Source: Tethya wilhelma (Eukaryota > Porifera > Demospongiae > Tethyida > Tethyidae). Taken from it: DNA of 64,000 nucleotides. The position numbers were made by a program, and so were the translations under genes. Every line of letters starts with the position of its first letter. Position 1 is the first letter of the stretch. Under the pieces are notes generated by a model. The model was not told the origin of the DNA. It saw only the letters and a program-made list of their open reading frames with translations, and searched no databases. Location: assembly GCA_964030475.1 (NCBI GenBank), contig CAXIPT010000002.1, positions 2,716,422-2,780,421 on the forward strand, read 5' to 3'. Below, piece after piece: positions 12,143 to 24,266 of the stretch.

Positions 12143-12676
12143 GACACACCCACTGATCTAACCAACCAGGGACGAATAAATGGAAAAAGAATACGTACTT
12201 CTAAAGAGCTGACGTCAGGCAGTTTGTGTTCTAAATTTGGCACTCTTGCAGTGATCACAAAGAGAGATTTTGCAAAAAGCGGTACATCAAAGAAGCTGCT
12301 CCTTTGAAGTGGATTGTCTGCCTACGCGGTTTATTTAGTATTGAACGCGAGTTGTACACGTGGCAGATCAGAGTGAAATCTTTTGTGATCGTGGTAGCTG
12401 CTAAAGAACGGCCAGCTGAGGTGAAATATGGTTGGTGACAAGGAGAGCAATGGTTGAGGTATTACTGGAGGTCAGACTGGTCGACTCAGTGCTGCTAACT
12501 TCGCCTCAAAGTGACCATGAAGTGACTGACTGTTTCCTCTCTAATTGAAGAGCACCGAGATGAAATGAGTCACACTGTTTTGTCGTTGGTTTCTCAAGAT
12601 CCAAGCCTCTGTCTTAGCTTCAATCATGCTGGTGATGCTTCCGTACTGCTGTGAAACTCTGGGACTAGCTCAAGTT
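12143..12676 (+). repeat. Left arm of a 534-base inverted repeat
   Basis: Reads as the reverse complement of 14805-15338, without a gap and apparently identical by eye, from GACACACCCACTGATC to GGGACTAGCTCAAGTT. The inner end stops exactly at an N (12677) followed by a poly-C run. There is no long ORF. The coincidence of an arm end with an N raises the possibility of an assembly artefact rather than a transposon TIR. Confidence 0.85.
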
Positions 12677-12692
12677 NCCCCCCCCCCCCCCC
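12677..12692. other. Assembly join: N plus poly-C
   Basis: A single N followed by a run of C. It lies at the inner end of the left 534-base arm and probably marks an unresolved homopolymer or contig join. Confidence 0.7.
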
Positions 12693-13005
12693 GATCTGCC
12701 ATGCATTGTTTGATCATCAGAGGTTTGCAAAATTTGATCATATTGTGTTGTATAGGTGGTGAATAGGACAATGTGTCATGCAGTGGCACATCAGCATAAT
12801 ATTATATAATTATTGTGGTGTGATTTCACAATTTTCTTTAGCAAAATTCAGAATCTTCGAGAACAATAGTATAGATAAATATTATAATATACACAGCACT
12901 GTGACAGCACATACGTCTGTTCCATATAAAATTATTGTAATTCCACAGTAAATGTTGTTTGCTGGGAAGTTAAAAACAATAGCGTATACATGACCCACAG
13001 GGGCA

Positions 13006-13221
13006 TACCGTATAGCCGGAAAATTTGGCGGATTGGCGGATGAGACTTAGTAGCACCAAATTAAAATCCGCCAATATTTAGTGCGTATGCGTATACGTAT
13101 ATGCATACGTACGCATATTGTGCACGTGATCGGCTCGCTCTGCCAAATTAAAATCCACCAAATTCAAGGTTTGCTCAATCCGCCAAATTTAATTCTCACC
13201 AAATTTTCCGGCTATACGGTA
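13006..13221. mobile_element. MITE, TACCGTATAGCCGG termini
   Basis: A 216-base element bounded by TACCGTATAGCCGGAAAATT and its exact inverse ending CCGGCTATACGGTA. Inside, CCGCCAAATT-type blocks recur in both orientations, giving a near-palindromic foldback. There is no coding capacity. It belongs to the same TACCGTA group as the elements at 20743, 20994, 46167 and 53694. Confidence 0.85.
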
Positions 13222-13665
13222 GCTAGCATTGGGCTCGAGCCCCCCCTCCCCCTTTCTTACTGACTGAAGTACAATTATTACCAATTATTAGTGAATTTCT
13301 ATTGTAAATGTCACCTTTGTCAGTAGCAAGCCCATACAAAAAAGCTGACACACTTCTTACATTGCTAGCTGTCATTTCTACGGGGTTTTTTTCCAAGCTA
13401 ACTAGCTCTTTGAATTGCTCAGAATCGCTGGAATGCACTCGTGCATGATACCAAATAAGGATCAAAGGTCTGAGAATTGATCACGTGCACTAGTTAGTGG
13501 GTGTGGCCCCCCAAATTTTTGTCTGCTTTGTGCCCAGAAGATATTTAGCCCTCCCTTCTTTATAATCCTGGCTACGCCCCTGACCCATTGTTGTGAAGCA
13601 CTTAACATTTTACACAGTCCAAGTGTGCTCATGCATGATAAGTGTGCTATGAATTCAGTTCAAGA

Positions 13666-14804
13666 TTAAGGGTGGTCGGACATAGCAACACGCGAATATC
13701 GCGCGAAGAGCGTGGGCAGGAAGAATTGCGTCATAATTGTGTCGTTTAACATCACCACAAACCTCAACCGGAAGTATAGAATGATTGCGCATGAAGATTC
13801 TGCGCGGGATCTTTACAACTAGACAGCTGGCTACTTTTTTGTTGCTTTTTTTACAACACAACAAGCCCTCATCAAAGGGAAAGAGGTCTTCAAAAGAGGC
13901 TGACACCAGGTGGCAAGTATTCAAGATGCCTGGAAGCAACAGAAAAAGTTTAACAGTACTACTATACACATCAATAACCAGTAATTGGGTAAGTATCAAA
14001 ATTGAATTCCAGAAGTATAGATATTATATCAATGCCAGAAAATAAAGTGTCTATGAACTGGCTGGCTTTCAGGTGGACCATCAAGACGACTCTGATACAG
14101 CAACAGAGCTGGATGGTATAGTATATGAGCTGGTTTCCTAAGACCGAACAGATGGATGCTAAATCAAACTTGAAACTCAAAGACGAGGAACTGTGCTGTT
14201 GAGGAGACAAAGTATGGTCCAAAAGACTCCAAACAAGGATGAATTTCTGCGAATACAGATTATGGTGTACCACAAGGTAACAAGTACGATGTTGTCACTC
14301 CTACTATAAAATCTGTAAATAAAGAAAAGGAAAAAAAAAACAAGACTTGTGATCAACAAAAAAACAAACAGTATTTTATTTTGCTTACAAGATTGAGCGT
14401 ATCTGTAGAATCTCTGCTCCATATGAAAAGTGCTCTAGCTGCTACTTCAAGGTGTACAGATGCCATACTGAAAGAAGAAGAGTGATACAAGAAGTGAGAC
14501 AAACATGCACAAGTCAAGAATACGTACTATCCTAAACAGCTATAGCCTGGTAATTTTTGTCGTTTTTGCTGTACACAAGTGTATATACATGTACCTCTCC
14601 ATACTGTTGTTTTCTAAAAAAAATCTCACTTCAAACATTCATACTTAGCACACACACAGAGTAGATGCATGCAGAAACACATTTCATGGTAATAGTTAAG
14701 ACACATGGAGCTATAGACCATACACTACACTAGCAAATCAGTTCACTCATCATGGTACATAATAATTTGCAGTACTATATTGGATTACCTTCCTTTCAGA
14801 ACAG
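13666..14804. repeat. Second AAGGGTGGTCGGACAT copy and uncharacterised sequence
   Basis: Begins with the same terminus seen at 11808, then GCGCG-rich sequence, then apparently transcribed-like but stop-riddled sequence up to the right 534-base arm. Short ORFs (about 80-115 residues) on both strands overlap one another and resemble no family I know. No splice-consistent gene could be built. Confidence 0.35.
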
Positions 14805-15338
14805 AACTTGAGCTAGTCCCAGAGTTTCACAGCAGTACGGAAGCATCACCAGCATGATTGAAGCTAAGACAGAGGCTTGGATCTTGAGAAACCAACGACA
14901 AAACAGTGTGACTCATTTCATCTCGGTGCTCTTCAATTAGAGAGGAAACAGTCAGTCACTTCATGGTCACTTTGAGGCGAAGTTAGCAGCACTGAGTCGA
15001 CCAGTCTGACCTCCAGTAATACCTCAACCATTGCTCTCCTTGTCACCAACCATATTTCACCTCAGCTGGCCGTTCTTTAGCAGCTACCACGATCACAAAA
15101 GATTTCACTCTGATCTGCCACGTGTACAACTCGCGTTCAATACTAAATAAACCGCGTAGGCAGACAATCCACTTCAAAGGAGCAGCTTCTTTGATGTACC
15201 GCTTTTTGCAAAATCTCTCTTTGTGATCACTGCAAGAGTGCCAAATTTAGAACACAAACTGCCTGACGTCAGCTCTTTAGAAGTACGTATTCTTTTTCCA
15301 TTTATTCGTCCCTGGTTGGTTAGATCAGTGGGTGTGTC
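14805..15338 (-). repeat. Right arm of the 534-base inverted repeat
   Basis: Exact-looking reverse complement of 12143-12676. Its outer end is a single N (15339), mirroring the N at the inner end of the other arm. With the ~2.1 kb between the arms the unit spans ~3.2 kb. Confidence 0.85.
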
Positions 15339-15339
15339 N

Positions 15340-17112
15340 TTGAACGCGCCGTGCAACGTGACGAAGGAGGAGGGTGTAGCTCGATAGACTAAGGTAGGCA
15401 TTGCCAATACTATCTTATGCAGCTATTTTTAGGTCTAGGTAACTCGATCTATATCTGCTAAATCTCTGCCTATTGTGGATGTCTAGAATAATTTTTAAAC
15501 AAAAACTATATGCAGATAATTCTTCAATGACAATGACTATGATCTGCCGCCATATTAAATGGCACCAAATTGAATACCTACTGTGGCACAATGTACTCTT
15601 GGTGGCACTGAGTGCAATTTACATCAACAAAATTCTGAGCTGCTTGATATAAGTCAGTGTAGCCATTGAGTAGCTACAGTTCTTCCTCAGCCCCTGAGTC
15701 TGCAAATTTGTCACCATTTTAGGTGAAGCAACGTTGCCTTTTGATTGCCTAATAGCCTTCAAAGGCATCTACCAGGATAACAACAAAACTCAAATGTTAT
15801 GAACCTAGGCTGGCAAACTCCATGGCTTGGGTGTATGTTATTATGTACTAAATAAAGAAGCTCAGTTACTTTATTCTGGTAAAGTTAGCAGCAGCATCTT
15901 TATGCTTGTAAAATGCTAGCTAATAGCTTGCCACCTAGCTGAGCAATTAAGATCCATATGTCTGGTTGGATAGTGGCAGGCTAAAAAAGTGCAGCGCAGC
16001 TCAGCTTACCGTCAGCTAAAGCCGCTCAGCAAAGTTGAATTCCACGGCTATGCAAATACACATGACGACCTTTACTGAAATGTTGACTGCTTGACTAAGC
16101 AGATAAAAAATCGCGTACCGGAAGTCCAATACAAATTTATTTGAAATGAACGTGACACGGATGTGCACATTGTCCGTATACTATAAAACTATTTTGCTTC
16201 CTTATTTTTTCAACAGAGTAGAATATTAGTTTGCTATCCACTAGATATAGCCCTATCTTGCTCCTGTATCCATTGCTACAAGCGCCATCTCCCCAGCTTC
16301 TATAAAAAGTGGAGTTTGGATTAGTCCCTGTACCTGCAGGGCCCGCGGCCTCACTTTATCTGTGGGCCATTTGCAGATGGAGGTTAGCTTGGGTCTGAAA
16401 CAGGTATCAACTTAAAGTACCATATTTTAGTAATAATTTTGTGCAAAATTCAATCATGAACATCAGTAAATATTGCATTGCAATTTGGTGGCTTGTGCTG
16501 TTCTTGAGCTTTCATTCTTCTCACTGGGTATTCATAGATCTATAGAAACAAAATATGAGAGGTTATTTCCAACTGAAAGTAAGTGTTGGGCTTGCTAGAG
16601 TGACTTTAGTGACAAATTCTATCTAAGGCACTGTAGACACACCCACTTAATGACACACCCGCTAATTACCAAGCAACAACGTGGTTGTAAACACAGATCA
16701 CAGCGTGACTAAAAGTAGGGCCATTTTCTGAGGACACTTGCATGCAAGTTAAAAAGTTGTTCAACAGTTAGAGGACGCCTTAGGCTATATTTTAATAACA
16801 AAAATAGCTCTGTACTATGTCCTATGCAGTCGCTACTACCAACAAAAGATGGGGTTGTAAACAGATCCTAGTTTGACTGAATAGTTAAACTGAAAGTAGG
16901 GCCATTTTCTGAGGGTACTTGCATGCAAGCCAAAAAGTTGTTTAGCAGTTAGAGGATACCCCAGGCTACATTTTGATATCAAAAATGTGGTAGCTACGAG
17001 CCAACAAAAGATTGGGATGGAAAATTGCTTTAAGTAAATGCTTGACACAAACAAATGCAGACAAAGAGCAAACAGAAAAAATTTTGGGCTAAAAGACCAA
17101 CTATACTTACAG
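15340..17112. other. Non-coding stretch
   Basis: About 1.8 kb with no exon that I can support. Two diverged copies of a ~110-base segment are visible (about 16680-16830 and 16850-16990; both read GGGCCATTTTCTGAGG then ACTTGCATGCAAG and CAAAAAGTTGTT), a local tandem duplication. Confidence 0.45.
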
Positions 17113-17620
17113 GCCTACCTAATGTCCATCCTAGAGCGCCATGCCAGGCGTCTGAAACGACCGTCTGTAAGTAGCAAGACTAGTCAGACACTCACGCCTT
17201 CTTTGTCTTCTTGCTTCAGCCATGACACTTCTGAATGACGTCACGTTTAAAATAAAATTCCAGAAGTTGGTACGCTGGCGATCTGACTGTCTAAATCTAC
17301 TGCAAGTCCCTGTCTCTTAGATTGTCTGAACATCAGTTTTGAATGCCAGCCATGAAAACATCGCTGGGGTAAATTACCAAACAACTTGAGGAGAAGTGGG
17401 GTGGACACCAGTTGTAACAAAGAGAAAGCAAAAACACTCCAATGTTGTGTCTCAAAGCGATACAAGCAGGGAAAGTGGACAAGAAATTGACATCTCTTGT
17501 GCACGACTGATTGAATTTGAACAGAGAGATGGGATACCCAGTCTCTCCATCAGTCGCACAGGTCCCCCCTCATGGACTCCAATCAAGGCCAGACCTAACT
17601 CAGCTGTAGCATGCAAGTAG
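17113..17620 (+). CDS. Possible exon fragments of an unknown gene
   Basis: A small exon-like block at 17113-17166 (after CTTACAG, before GTAAGTAG) encodes AYLMSILERHARRLKRPS. A terminal-looking frame near 17381-17620 encodes VGWTPVVTKRKQKHSNV and ends PIKARPNSAVACK then stop. A strong pyrimidine tract plus AG at about 17219 suggests another acceptor. The codon pattern is more protein-like than the neighbouring ORFs, but I recognise no domain and cannot link the pieces in a proven frame. It could be a transposon-derived or decayed gene. Confidence 0.25.
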
Positions 17621-17954
17621 GACTCGTTCTAAAACTTCCTCCAAGAATTCGAAGGTCTCATAATAAAATTTTTTAAGCAATTAAATAGTATAGGCTGTTG
17701 GCTAAATGCCCAGCAGACCTTCAACACCAGCAAACTACATGTCACCAATTAAGATAGCTGCATTTATGCATATACTCAGATCTGTTTATATGTTTCACTG
17801 ATGCATGCATTTAGTGTTGTAAAGCAATGATAATAATAATGATGATAATAATAATAATAATTAATCAATCAATTCCCACAATTTCTCTGTCAATTAAATC
17901 CAGTGTTTAGTCTCTATGGCAAAAAGCTTTGAGTAGTAGAAACTATTACACATA

Positions 17955-18300
17955 AAGCTCCAGTAGGCTAATGCGCATGCGCATTAAGTGCCACAATGAT
18001 AAGACAATGATCTTTGAACTCTACTACAAAATGGCTACACTGAAGTACACTAATTTATACTAAAGTTTCAAAGCTTTCTAGCTCTTGTTTTAACAAATTT
18101 AGCCAGTAAACGAGTGCAAAAATCCTAGTTCAGATGAAAAGAAGTTACTTTGTGTAGTCAAAACTAGCTCAATGCCTATTGTTTCTCTGGAAATGGTGTT
18201 CAAGTAAGTCAGTAAGGAAGGAAGGAAGTGAGAACAAACCTGCGTGGGTGTAGCTTCTGACTAGCGCTCTCAATGAGTGCTATAGGAAAGTTTTCTAATT
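17955..18300 (-). repeat. Diverged foldback-repeat fragment
   Basis: Old reverse-oriented fragment of the ~1 kb family: it contains AATGCGCATGCGCATTAA, TTTGAACTCTAC, GTTTCAAAGCTTTCTAG and TCAAGTAAGTCAGT in the order expected for the long arm, with many substitutions. Both termini are absent. Confidence 0.7.
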
Positions 18301-18793
18301 TCATGGGAAAATGGTAATCCCCTCGTGAAATCGGTAACCCTCAACCTAGGAAGTGACCTCGACCTGAGTTTCAGCTACATATAGCTCTTTGAAGTGACAG
18401 CAAGGGTTAAGATTACTCAAAAACTGTCAAAGTGACCATGACCCATATATGAAAGAGCCAGCTAGTAAGCGTAGCTTTCACTGCTACAAACCGATCGCTG
18501 GCGGAGGCGGAGTCAGAAGAAGGAGCAGCTATGATACTTTCGTAGCATATTACCATGGTACTGATTTGTGTTTTCAGCAATAGAAAGTCGACACTATAGT
18601 ACTAGCTATTATGAACTTTTTATTAATTTTAGCCTTTTTATGATTAATAATTATTATACTGTCAAGTTCAAGTTCTAGGTTTTTTGTTATCATTCAAAAT
18701 TATTTATAAATCAGTTTCTGTATAATTATATGTATGGATTAATCTTAACAATCACATGCAACTTCAAAATCATTGTATGCATGTATCATACGT
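18301..18793. other. Non-coding spacer
   Basis: Between two foldback-repeat copies. Nothing coding is visible; AT-rich in the right half. Confidence 0.4.
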
Positions 18794-19797
18794 ATCATAC
18801 GTACGGTAGTACGTATAGTAGGAATGGGCCGACTGTCCCATAGACACCATACAAAATGTTGGCCATTATAAAAATCTAGTCAAACAAAATTAAACCTTCA
18901 AAGGTGCTCAGAGGCTCTTAGTGACAGATTACCAATTGCATGCATGGCCTAAAACTCACAAAAACTTTCCTCAGAACTCGTAGTGAACGCTATTGGGAAG
19001 CCACCATAGTGCCATTTTTGTTCTCTAACGTACTTACGTACTTACGTACGTACTTCCTAACTGACTTACTTGAAAAGGATTTCCAGAGAACCAGAAAGTG
19101 TTGAGCCAACTTTGACAGCACAAAGTAAGTTCTTTTCTTGGGTACTACATTCCTTGATACTCGTTTCAATCTCAAATAGGCCTAAATAAAAACTAGAAAG
19201 CTTTGAAACTTAGTGTATAAATTCATGTACTACAATGCAGCCATCTTGTAGGTAGAGTTCAAAGGTCATCCATACACGTGGCATTATTATGCGCATGCGC
19301 ATTAGCCTACTCCAGCATAATGAAATGCATAGTAGCTGCTACTCAAGCTTTTTGTAGGGACTAACCAGTCTCTGATAGTCTCCACACTGTAGTGTTGAAA
19401 AAAGTAAATGAACAAGTAGTAAAAATTTCAAAAAAATAAGTAGTGTAGGAATGGGCAGTGCGGTAAAAAGCATTGGAACAAGGCATGTCTCAATTTCGGC
19501 ACATGACTACTTCATTTTTTATGCCCAACTCTTGGCCGGCATGCCAGTTTAAGTTGCCTGTCTTATTATGATTTACTCTACTGCTTAGCCAACTGATTAG
19601 ATCAAACAAATGCAACACTGAATAAGCTATGGTACTATAGTAGTACAGATCTTTGCATTTATGACTCTGTGATGATCCATGTTAGGGATAAAGAATAAAT
19701 CAAAATGAAGTAGTCATGTGCCGAAATTGAGACATGCCTTGTTCCAATGCTTTTTACCGCACTGCCCATTCCTACACTACTTATTTTTTTGAAATTT
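18794..19797 (+). repeat. Foldback repeat, complete reference-quality copy
   Basis: Cleanest single copy in the window. It starts ATCATACGTACGGTAGTACG; the first inverted arm is at about 19415-19520, the core at about 19521-19700, and the second arm at 19701-19797, ending TTTTTTTGAAATTT. Length about 1.0 kb. The two ends share an inverted short motif (TAGGAATGGGC / GCCCATTCCTA), so it looks like a non-autonomous foldback DNA element with a very asymmetric long arm. Confidence 0.88.
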
Positions 19798-20230
19798 AAT
19801 ATAATGGGGTTAGCACGATCTGTGATTAGATTGTTAATCAGCAAATATAAGCGCTCAGGCGATAGGCACATCATACATATTGTGTGCATGCAGTGCAGAA
19901 CTTGAACTTGACAGTACTATGTACAAGTACAAAAGCAGCTAAATTGACATAGGCCTATATAGTGAGTACCAAGAATCACTAACAGCCTACCTACTCTTTC
20001 TAAGAGCGTATTTGCGTTGTGAAAGGGGTGACCATTTTTACGAAGGGGTGCATGATTTCCCGTGTATATCAGTCACTCGGGTTCCCAAATTAACGGTAAA
20101 ATGGGCACCCGGGTGACTAGAACTTTACATTTTACCGTGAGATTAGTCACCCCGGGTGACTAAAATGGGGGGTGACCAATTTCACATGACACCGTACGTA
20201 TGATGGTCCTGTGAATGAAAATCCTTTGCT
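19798..20230. other. Non-coding spacer with palindromic motifs
   Basis: Contains a cluster of related inverted motifs at about 20060-20190 (CACTCGGG, GTGACT, TTTTACCGT in both orientations), possibly an eroded MITE. No exon is visible. Confidence 0.35.
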
Positions 20231-20706
20231 AGGGTGTGCAATATCGAAAATCAACTTTCGACTTTTGAACAATTAATCCCTGCAACATGTAGAGTAGGTT
20301 GGTACTTAAACCAGCGCACCTTCATTTTCTGATCTCTGTCGCAGAAGTGAAAGAAAACTGTAATTTTCATATTGCATTGTCAGCAAAAATTACGCATTTT
20401 TTACCACTAGAATCACAATTATTTACCATTTTTGCTTACATGCAAGAGAGAAGTAAATCCCTATACATTGCGTTAGTTAGGGGAGGGCCTTACCAATTCT
20501 CTGATAGAGTTGAAACAAGCCTCTGTTATTGGTAACCATCTGGCTGATTCTGTTGAAAGTAGCTAGTACCAAGAATTCAGAAGTCATTTGTTGATAGGAG
20601 ACAACGGAGTTTGAAGGTGCGCTGGTTTAAGTTTCAACCTACTGTACATATTGCATGAATTAGTTGTTCAAAAGTTGAATGTTGATTTTTCATGTTGCAC
20701 ACCCTA
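20231..20706. mobile_element. hAT-like MITE with ~100-base TIRs
   Basis: About 476 bases. The left end AGGGTGTGCAATATCGAAAA and the ~95 bases after it (through AACCAGCGCACCTTCA) recur inverted at the right end, finishing TTGCACACCCTA. CCTTTGCT flanks both sides (20223-20230 and 20707-20714), an 8-base target duplication. TAGGG-type termini and an 8-base duplication are hAT-superfamily features. The internal ORF starting at 20299 spans the TIR and is not a transposase. Confidence 0.8.
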
Positions 20707-20742
20707 CCTTTGCTCAGGTTCGGGCCCAACAATGTTTCCATC

Positions 20743-20937
20743 TACCGTAAATCGTGAAAATTTCGTAGTTGATAAATTTTCGTAGTCGCTGTAGAGTATG
20801 AAAATTAAACGCTCGAAAATTAAAAATTGCAAAATAGTGGGTGGGGCTGCGTAACGCGGCGATGCTATAAAAATTATTCAACACGAAAATTTAACGTATG
20901 AAAAAATTTTAACACGAAAATTTCGCAATTTACGGTA
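20743..20937. mobile_element. MITE, TACCGTAAATCG termini
   Basis: Ends TACCGTAAATCGTGAAAATTT and AAATTTCGCAATTTACGGTA are imperfect inverted repeats. CGAAAATT blocks recur inside in both orientations. About 195 bases, non-coding. Confidence 0.8.
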
Positions 20938-20993
20938 ACGAGTAATTATTACAACAAACTATGGCATGCAATATAAGGTTGAATACCGTATAG

Positions 20994-21195
20994 CGGGAAA
21001 GTTTCGCGGGGTTTAACTTTCGCGGTTTTCGCGGATCACGATCCATCCGTGAAAGTTTTTATCTGCGAAAATTTTCGAAATGTATTATACGTATGGGCTT
21101 GCGCACAGCTCATCCGCGAAAGTTAAACTGCAAAAATGTTTGACTAGAGACTTCCGCGAAAGTTTGACACTGTGAAACTTTCCCACTATACGGTA
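20994..21195. mobile_element. MITE, TACCGTATAGCGGGAAA termini
   Basis: About 202 bases, from TACCGTATAGCGGGAAAGTT to its inverse TTTCCCACTATACGGTA. The interior is built of CGCGAAAGTTT-like blocks in both orientations. It lies about 150 bases upstream of the beta-helix gene start and so could sit in that promoter. Confidence 0.82.
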
Positions 21196-21345
21196 TTTGA
21201 TTTGTTAACAAGTTCCGTATCACATACTACATTATTTACAAAAGATAATCAACTACTGTACCATATACATACATAATTATGCCACAACACATGCAGTGAC
21301 ACATTGTAACAAGACATCAAAGTGGTCTAAACCACCAAACTGAAA

Positions 21346-24086
21346 ATGGCGGCCCTGCAGTTCCTACTAGCCATCTTGGTTGTTTCCTTTAAGTTAGTGT
21401 CAGCAAAAACATATCATATCGTACCAAACAACACCCACTGTCTCACTCAGACCACACCCACTGATAGCAAATCACTTCCAACCACACCCACAAACACATT
21501 CTCTGGTAGTGGATCACTTCCTGCCACACCCACTGGCCACACCCACTTGGATGAGGATTGCTTGACTCTAACTCAATATGCCCAGTCCCCAGCTACTACT
21601 ATTGACTCCAACATTACTCTGATCTTTGAGCCTGGTCATCACACTCTTGATTCTGGTCTTCGCATACAAAATGTCAGCAATCTGGTCTTGCGAGTTGCAC
21701 CTACCAACTCTTCCCATAGTTCAGTTGCCATGGTTACATGTATGCATTCCTCAGGCTTCGATTTTGCTACCATATCTGAGATCAGTGTTAGTGGTCTAGA
21801 GTTCAGTGGCTGCCGGGAGAACTCTGTGAGATCAGTAGACCAACTGAAGATGGAGGAGTGTAGATTTCAAGATGGACACGGAATGGAATTGAGGAATGTC
21901 AGGAGTGCAACTTATGAGAGGAGCTCTTTCATCTCTCTCACTGCATTTAGGGAGGCTTTAGATCAAAAGTTGAGAGAAAATGTACCATCAGGAGGGGCCA
22001 TTGTTGCCTTTAGTAGTGATATTAATGTTACTGAATGTCTCTTTGAGGGAAATAATGCTGCCATTGGTCGCTATGGTATTGGTGGTGCAATACGGACAGA
22101 TAGTGGTTAAAGATTTCGATTTTGGTATTGGTAAATCTCAAATCGTCATTAGCATGCTGTTTGTTTCCTGCACTTGTCCAATTGGTTTCATCGTAGATCA
22201 GTCTACTTGTGATTGTGAATGTGACCCTTGCCTCTCTAACTACATAACTGATGAGTGTTCTGTTAGAAACTCATCTGTAAAAAGAAGCAACAATGTCTGG
22301 ATTAATTACATCAATGAATCGAATCATGACCTTGATGGTTATCAAAATAAAACTCAATGTCCCTATCTAACTTATCCTCATTGCCCATTTGACTACTGCC
22401 ATCCATCTAGCTCCCCAGTCTGGATAAACCTCAACACACCCAATGGTTCTGATGCACAGTGTGCTTTCAATCATAGTGGCAAGCTTTGTGGATCTTGTAA
22501 GGATGGTCTCAGTCTCTCTCTCGGTAGTTCACATTGCTTGGCTTGCTCAAACAACTGGCTAGCTCTACTCATTGTTTTTGCTATAGCTGGAGTAGCACTA
22601 GTTGCTTTTCTCCTGCTTTTTAATTTGACAGTAGCTGTTGGAACAATCAACGGACTCATTTTCTATGCTAATGTCCTCACAACAAGTCGTGCCACTTTCT
22701 TTCCATTCCAATCTCCCAATTTCTTTACTGTCTTCATTGCATGGCTCAATCTAGACTTTGGTTTTGTGACTTGCTTCTTTGATGGAATGGACGGCTATGT
22801 CAAAGAATGGCTACAGCTTGCTTTCCCAACTTATATCATATTCTTGGTCACCATGGTAATCATTGGTTGTGAATACTCTACAAGAATTGCTAGACTCTTA
22901 ACTGGAACAAATCCAGTGGCAACACTAGCTACTCTCATTCTACTCTCTTATGCCAAAAGCCTTCGTGTCATCATAGCTGCATTCTCTTCAGCAACACTGG
23001 AGTATCCTGGTGGTTCACAAGAGATAGTGTGGCTGATTGATGCAAATGTACAATTCTTAAAAGGAAAACACATTCCTTTGTTTCTAGTTGCTCTTCTTAC
23101 TCTCCTTGTGGGCATTGTATACACCTCTTTCCTCTTCTCTTATCAGTGGCTTTTGCGTTGCCCAAATCGAACCATAAAACTAATCAAGAATGCAAGGTTT
23201 TATCCCTTCATGGATGCTTATCTTGCTCCTTACAATATCAAGCATCGCTACTGGACTGGACTACTTCTCTTGATTCGTGCATTCTTGTACATTGTGGCTG
23301 GCCTCAATGTCAGTGGGGATCCTGGGAATAACCTCCTATCAATTAACTGCACAATAGCTTCTCTTTTGATATTAAAGATCTTACTACCAGGAAGAACAGT
23401 CTACAAATCATGGCCACTAGATGCACTTGAATTGTCTTTTTTTTTGCAATACCCTTTTTTTCTCCGTTGGTTCTCTCTACATCAGAGGATTCAATGCTGG
23501 AAATCAAGAGCTTCTTGCCTACACTTCAACCAGCATTGCTTTCATCACCTTCCTAGCCATCTTGGTCTATCACACGTATGCCTTTATACTAAGAAAGAAA
23601 ACACGAGCCAAACTTGACTTCTTCATCTTTAAAATGAAGCTAAGACTAACCAAACAAGAACCCACTGTTCCTGAAATCATCCTAGTTCCTCGTCCTGTGG
23701 TCACATACAGTGTGGTGGACCCTGTGCTAACTCAACAACAACTACAAAATATGGAATATAAAGCAACTGCTGAAAGAGAGAGAGAAGAAGTCACAACAGT
23801 AGAGAACGAGTCAGCCACAAACACAGAACCATCTTCAGCTTCACTGATCGTGCCAGAACAAACCTCAGATGAAAACAATTCCACAAGCAAACAGATTAGT
23901 GAATCTGCGAAGGAGTTATCTGATGAGAAAAAAGAGGAACAGCAAAAAACATCTCTATCCATTGAACTAAAGAGAAGGCTCTCGTCATTTTCTTATACTC
24001 GTCTCAATTCTTACACCAGAGACAGTGACAAGTTTGGAATGGAGAGGGAAACTGAAATCAATGACTGTATTGAAGTAGCTGACTAG
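21346..24086 (+). pseudogene. Beta-helix ectodomain + multi-pass membrane protein, two frame breaks
   Basis: Three consecutive frames form one protein. Frame 1 (21346-22107): signal peptide MAALQFLLAILVVSFKLVSA, a Thr/Pro-rich stretch, then beta-helix repeats ending TECLFEGNNAAIGRYGIGGA. Frame 2 (from about 22110 to about 23435): a Cys-rich EGF-like stretch (SCTCPIGF, STCDCECDPC), then about eight hydrophobic helices. Frame 3 (about 23440-24086): a last helix (TSIAFITFLAILVYHTYAF) and a charged, Glu/Ser-rich cytoplasmic tail. The second break lies in a T9 run and fits one surplus base; the first coincides with loss of the expected further beta-helix repeats, so it may be an internal deletion or a missed intron. 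The family (beta-helix plus membrane helices) is, as I recall, expanded in sponges; function unknown, possibly surface recognition. The homopolymer break could be a sequencing error. Confidence 0.65.
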
Positions 24087-24266
24087 TAAGTGATACTTTC
24101 AACACACATACAACATTTTATGTTTATAAGGCTCGAAATTGTCATCATTACTCAATTATATTGAATTATTTATGTCTTAGACTAGTATATAGTTGTCTGT
24201 AAAATTTCGTATTTTTGTTCAAAATTGTCTGTACTTTTAATTGTTACGTACGTGTCAATGTCTTGT

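Noticed and set aside
13785..14422. Overlapping 80-115-codon ORFs on both strands
   Set aside because: Mutually overlapping, no domain resemblance, located between transposon-like ends and inverted-repeat arms.
20299..20535. 78-codon ORF in the hAT-like MITE
   Set aside because: Begins inside the terminal inverted repeat and has no transposase motif.
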